64,000 nt of DNA, from positions 628,972 through 692,971 of the forward strand of contig NZ_LMLW01000001.1 of the NCBI RefSeq assembly GCF_001422045.1, given 5' to 3'. The notes under the pieces were generated by a model. That model searched no databases. It was not told the DNA's origin and saw nothing but the letters and a program-made list of their open reading frames with translations. This DNA is from Sphingomonas sp. Leaf242. Its GTDB lineage: Bacteria; Pseudomonadota; Alphaproteobacteria; Sphingomonadales; Sphingomonadaceae. This document shows, piece after piece, positions 61,039-64,000 of this stretch (the stretch's first letter is position 1; each line of letters starts with the position of its first letter). The position numbers were made by a program, and so were the translations under genes.

Positions 61039-61171
61039 ACCCAAACCGGCCCCAAGGGGGTAGGCGGGTCGAAACTCGGGGGGAGTCGGGCCTTGGGACC
61101 GCGTTGGGGGACTAATTTCTGCGCGTGCGAATTAAACTTTTGGGCCGCATTAAATTTTAGGAGGCCCGAGC

Positions 61172-61594
61172 ATGAAGCGAGGACCGAAGGCGGAGACGCC
61201 CAGCACCAAGCTCGCGCGCGGGACGTTTCAGCCGATCCGCGACGGCATGAAAACCGAGATCATCGTCCCCGGCGACCCGCCGGTACGGCCCGACTATTTG
61301 AGCGCTGCAGCGATCGATGTTTGGCAGGACGTCATCGGCCGCGTCATGGCGGCCGGAGTTACCGAGGCCGACAGCAACTTGCTCGCGCGATACTGCGCGC
61401 TTGAAGCCGAGGTCCGCGCCGCCTTCAGCGCGAAGGACGGCGAGCTTCCCTCTGCGGCCTACCTGACGAACCTTCGCCAGATGGAAGAGCTCTTGCGGAT
61501 CGCAGGGCCAAAGAGCCGGATCGGCGGTGGGGGTGCCGATGCCAGCAAGTCGACAAACCGCTTCGCCCGAAACGGCGCCCGCGGGCGGTCGTAA
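61172..61594 (+). CDS. terS: Phage terminase small subunit (P27 family)
   Basis: 140 residues. KRGPKAETPSTKLARGTFQPIRDG is the typical basic P27 start, followed by a helical domain (AAAIDVWQDVIGRVMAAGVTEADSNLLARYCALEAEV). It recognises the phage DNA and hands it to the large subunit encoded next. Overlaps terL by 56 bp if terL starts at 61539. Confidence 0.88.
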   Translation: MKRGPKAETPSTKLARGTFQPIRDGMKTEIIVPGDPPVRPDYLSAAAIDVWQDVIGRVMAAGVTEADSNLLARYCALEAEVRAAFSAKDGELPSAAYLTNLRQMEELLRIAGPKSRIGGGGADASKSTNRFARNGARGRS

Positions 61595-63353
61595 CTTCGC
61601 GGCCATCGCCCTCGCCTATGCGAAGGCGGCGGCGGCGGACAAGAAACAGGTCAAGCATTGCAAGTGGGTCCGCCTGGCAGGGCAGCGTCACCTCGACGAT
61701 CTCAAGCGGTCCAAGCAAAAGGACTGGCCGTTCAAGTTCGACCCCTGGCACGCCAATGACGTCTGCGACTTCATCGAAGGCCTGCCGCATGTCGAAGGCC
61801 GGTGGGAAACCCCGACGCTCAGCCTCGAGCCTGCTCAGATTTTCATCCTCGCGATGGTGTTCGGTTGGCGGGACAAGGCAACCGGCCTTCGTCGCTTCAC
61901 CGACACCTATATCGAGATGGCTCGCAAGGGCGCGAAGTCGACGTTGACCGCGGGTGTTGTGCTGTATTGCACGACCTGCGAGGACGAGCCCGGGCCGCTG
62001 GTGCTGATCGGCGCCACCACGGGCGCGCAGGCGCAGAAGGTCTTCAACCCCGCCAAGCTCATGGTGCAGAAGACGCCGGAGCTTCAGGAAGCGTTCGGTT
62101 TGCACGCATGGGCCCGCGCAATCACCTGCGACGCCAACGGCGGCACGGTTCAGACGATCAACTCCCGATCGGCGACACAGGACGGGCACAACCCGCATCT
62201 CGCCGTTCTCGACGAGCTGCACGCGCATAAAGATCGCGGCCTCTACGACGTGATTCATTCCGCCGACGGTGCGCGCCGCAATCCGCTCTATTGGAAGATC
62301 ACGACGGCCGGCTACATCCTTGACGGCGTCTGTTACGAGCAGCGGACATTCTCGACGAAAGTGCTCGAAGGCGCGATCGTCGCCGACCACGTTTTCGGCA
62401 TCATTTTCACCCTCGACGGCCCGAAGGACTTCACGCCAGAGCGTAAGATCGGCGACGATCCGTACGACGAAAAGAACTGGCCTAAGGCGAACCCGCTGAT
62501 GCCGGTCACGCCTAGCATCGAATCGATGCGACGGCTGGCGGTCAAGGCCAAGGGCGCACCCGGTGAAGAAGGGGAGTTCTTCACCAAGCGCCTGAACAAG
62601 TGGATGTCGGCTGCGTCCGCATGGCTTTCGGTTCCAGCGTGGATTGCCTGCACTGATCGCGCGCTTCGCCTGTCGGACTTTCGCGGGCTCGACTGCTACA
62701 TCGGCGCCGATCTCGCGCACAAGAACGACATGACTTCGGTGTCGCTGGTCGCGATCGACGCGAACGACCAGCTGCTCATCAAGACGTGGTTCTTCCTACC
62801 GGACGCCGTGCTTACACGCGACGGACAGACGGACCGCAACAACGCCACGCTCTACCGGCAATGGAAGGCCAGCGGGCACCTCAAGACGACCGCCGGCGAC
62901 TGGGTCGATCAGAACGTGATCGAGCGCCGCATTCGGAAGTTGACCAAGGTGCTGCGCGTTCGCCGCGTGACGTTCGATCATTTCGCCGCGGCGGAGACGA
63001 TGGCGTCCAGGCTGAACGAGGATCTCGACGACGGCGGCGAGCCGATCGCGACGATCTTGCACAAGTCCGCGAAGGCCGTGACCGACCCGGCGAAGAACCT
63101 CGAGGCTCGCGTCATCGGCGGCCCGCACCTGCTGCGGCACGATGGCAACCCCGTGATGACGTGGTGTGTCGGTAACACCGTCGTCTCCCGCAAGGTCGAC
63201 GGCACGATCCTGCCAAAGAAGGAGACGCCGATGTCGATGAACAAAATCGATGGTGTTGACGCTACCGTCAACGCGCTGGCGCCGCTGCAAATGCCGACGG
63301 TGGAAGACGACAGTCTCGACGACTTCATCGCTCAGATGAAGGCCACGCGCTGA
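61539..63353 (+). CDS. terL: Phage terminase large subunit
   Basis: 604 residues from the ATG at 61539; a GTG at 61527 is an alternative. ATPase domain with Walker A-like ARKGAKSTL, a Walker B-like LAVLDELHAHKD (about residue 225) and a C-terminal nuclease domain with acidic residues in DCYIGADLAHKNDMTSV and near FDHFAAAE. The order matches HK97/P27-associated large terminases. It packages DNA into the prohead. Its stop overlaps the portal start (TGATG). Confidence 0.95.
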   Translation: MPASRQTASPETAPAGGRNFAAIALAYAKAAAADKKQVKHCKWVRLAGQRHLDDLKRSKQKDWPFKFDPWHANDVCDFIEGLPHVEGRWETPTLSLEPAQIFILAMVFGWRDKATGLRRFTDTYIEMARKGAKSTLTAGVVLYCTTCEDEPGPLVLIGATTGAQAQKVFNPAKLMVQKTPELQEAFGLHAWARAITCDANGGTVQTINSRSATQDGHNPHLAVLDELHAHKDRGLYDVIHSADGARRNPLYWKITTAGYILDGVCYEQRTFSTKVLEGAIVADHVFGIIFTLDGPKDFTPERKIGDDPYDEKNWPKANPLMPVTPSIESMRRLAVKAKGAPGEEGEFFTKRLNKWMSAASAWLSVPAWIACTDRALRLSDFRGLDCYIGADLAHKNDMTSVSLVAIDANDQLLIKTWFFLPDAVLTRDGQTDRNNATLYRQWKASGHLKTTAGDWVDQNVIERRIRKLTKVLRVRRVTFDHFAAAETMASRLNEDLDDGGEPIATILHKSAKAVTDPAKNLEARVIGGPHLLRHDGNPVMTWCVGNTVVSRKVDGTILPKKETPMSMNKIDGVDATVNALAPLQMPTVEDDSLDDFIAQMKATR

Positions 63354-64000
63354 TGGCGTGGGTCGGATCCGTATTGAAGTGGGCGGGCGTGTCCGGTGAA
63401 AGCGGGAAGCTCAGTGGCGCTCCCGAAGACGCAGCTTCGAGCAAGGCCATCGCTTACGGCTCGTCGATCAGCAGCGCCGGGCAGACGGTAAATCAGAAGA
63501 CCACCCTCGGTCTGGCGGCAGCCTGGGCGTGCGTTCGTCTGAAATCTGATGTCGTCGGCTCGATGGGGATGGGCGTTTTCGAGAAGCAGGCAGACGGTGG
63601 GCGCAAGAGTCGCGCCGACCATTGGCTGTATGACCTCGTTCACGAAGAGCCGAACCGCGACCAGACGCCCGCCGAGTTCTGGGCGGGGCAGGTTGCAGCA
63701 ATGGATCTCTGGGGCAACGCGTATGCCGAGAAGGAGACGCTCGGCTCGCGCGTGACCGCCTTGACGCCGCTACCACCGCACCTCGTCTCGGTGAAGCGCG
63801 ACCGGAACAACCAGCGCGTCTACGTCTATAACGATCGCGGCAAGACTGAAGAGCTTCCCGCTGACAAGGTGTTCCACCTGCGCGGCTTGACCCTGGGCGG
63901 TGACGTCGGACTGTCGTCGATCGAATACGGGCGGCGGACGCTGGGCGGTGCGATGGCGGCGAATAAGACCGCGTCGGACACCTTCCGGGACGGGCTTCAA
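63353..64000 (+). CDS. Phage portal protein (HK97 type), 3'-truncated by window edge
   Basis: 216 codons visible, open at the right edge. TLGLAAAWACVRLKSDVVGSMGMGVFEK, HWLYDLVHEEPNRDQTPAEFWAGQVAAMDLWGNAYAEKE and the KVFHLRGLTLGGDVGLSSIEYGRRTLG segment are characteristic of HK97-type portals, the dodecameric ring through which DNA enters the head. It follows terL with a one-base overlap. Protease and capsid genes should follow. Confidence 0.93.
   Translation, partial: MAWVGSVLKWAGVSGESGKLSGAPEDAASSKAIAYGSSISSAGQTVNQKTTLGLAAAWACVRLKSDVVGSMGMGVFEKQADGGRKSRADHWLYDLVHEEPNRDQTPAEFWAGQVAAMDLWGNAYAEKETLGSRVTALTPLPPHLVSVKRDRNNQRVYVYNDRGKTEELPADKVFHLRGLTLGGDVGLSSIEYGRRTLGGAMAANKTASDTFRDGLQ

Larger units (their letters stand above)
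46374..64000 (+). mobile_element. Prophage (left part), integrated at tRNA-Met
   Basis: tRNA-Met, tyrosine integrase, AlpA-like regulator, CI/Cro-like switch, DnaB-type helicase, HNH, terminase small and large subunits and an HK97-type portal protein occur in phage order. Structural genes after the portal lie outside. The segment lacks the palindromic elements that are common to its left. The presence of a second truncated integrase suggests more than one integration event. Confidence 0.9.

Overview
The window is about 46 kb of high-GC alphaproteobacterial chromosome followed by the left part of an integrated prophage. Gene content and order (clpP-clpX, lon-hup, a TonB receptor with a partner lipoprotein, a gspC-N operon, a ccm operon without adjacent ccmAB, many small intergenic palindromic elements) point to a Sphingomonas-like member of the Sphingomonadales. 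This rests on gene order and protein character, not on a database search.

Chromosomal part, left to right: a truncated family 2 glycosyltransferase; the protease block clpP, clpX, M1 aminopeptidase, lon and hup, interrupted by a small variable patch (nucleotidyltransferase-like gene, decayed copy of the chaA 5' end, chaA, a cytochrome c lipoprotein); tRNA-Val; a TetR-controlled tripartite drug exporter (emrA/emrB/nodT type); a probably phosphate-regulated surface lipoprotein plus TonB-dependent receptor; a 2OG-Fe(II) oxygenase; a complete type II secretion operon gspC to gspN with overlapping genes; tRNA-His; a leucine-dehydrogenase-like gene; the cytochrome c maturation operon ccmC-D-E-F-G-H-I; ald with a divergent Lrp regulator; kup; a 2'-5' RNA ligase; and tRNA-Met.

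Paired palindromic elements of at least four sequence types sit between these chromosomal genes. Some are inside genes (gspE, gspH leader, ccmH signal peptide) or supply a ribosome-binding site (gspF, the RNA ligase). I saw none to the right of tRNA-Met.

Prophage part (46.4 kb to the window end): integrase beside tRNA-Met; a two-gene ATPase plus TOPRIM-like module that looks like a defence system; a second, truncated integrase 3' end; an HNH protein; a leftward operon of small unknown genes ending in an AlpA-type regulator; a lysogeny switch (degenerate S24 repressor, Cro-like protein, two matching promoter/operator modules); replication genes (DnaB-type helicase and two winged-helix-like proteins); a phage-encoded NusG-like factor followed by a structured non-coding stretch; then HNH, small and large terminase and an HK97-type portal protein cut by the window edge.

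Most notable: (1) the ATPase/TOPRIM cassette between two related integrase ends; (2) a three-repeat PHO-box-like site ahead of the lipoprotein/TonB receptor pair near the type II secretion operon; (3) a repressor without the usual Ser/Lys dyad working on two promoters with the operator between -35 and -10; (4) a NusG-family protein at the end of the phage early operon; (5) palindromic elements inserted in frame in secretion and cytochrome genes.
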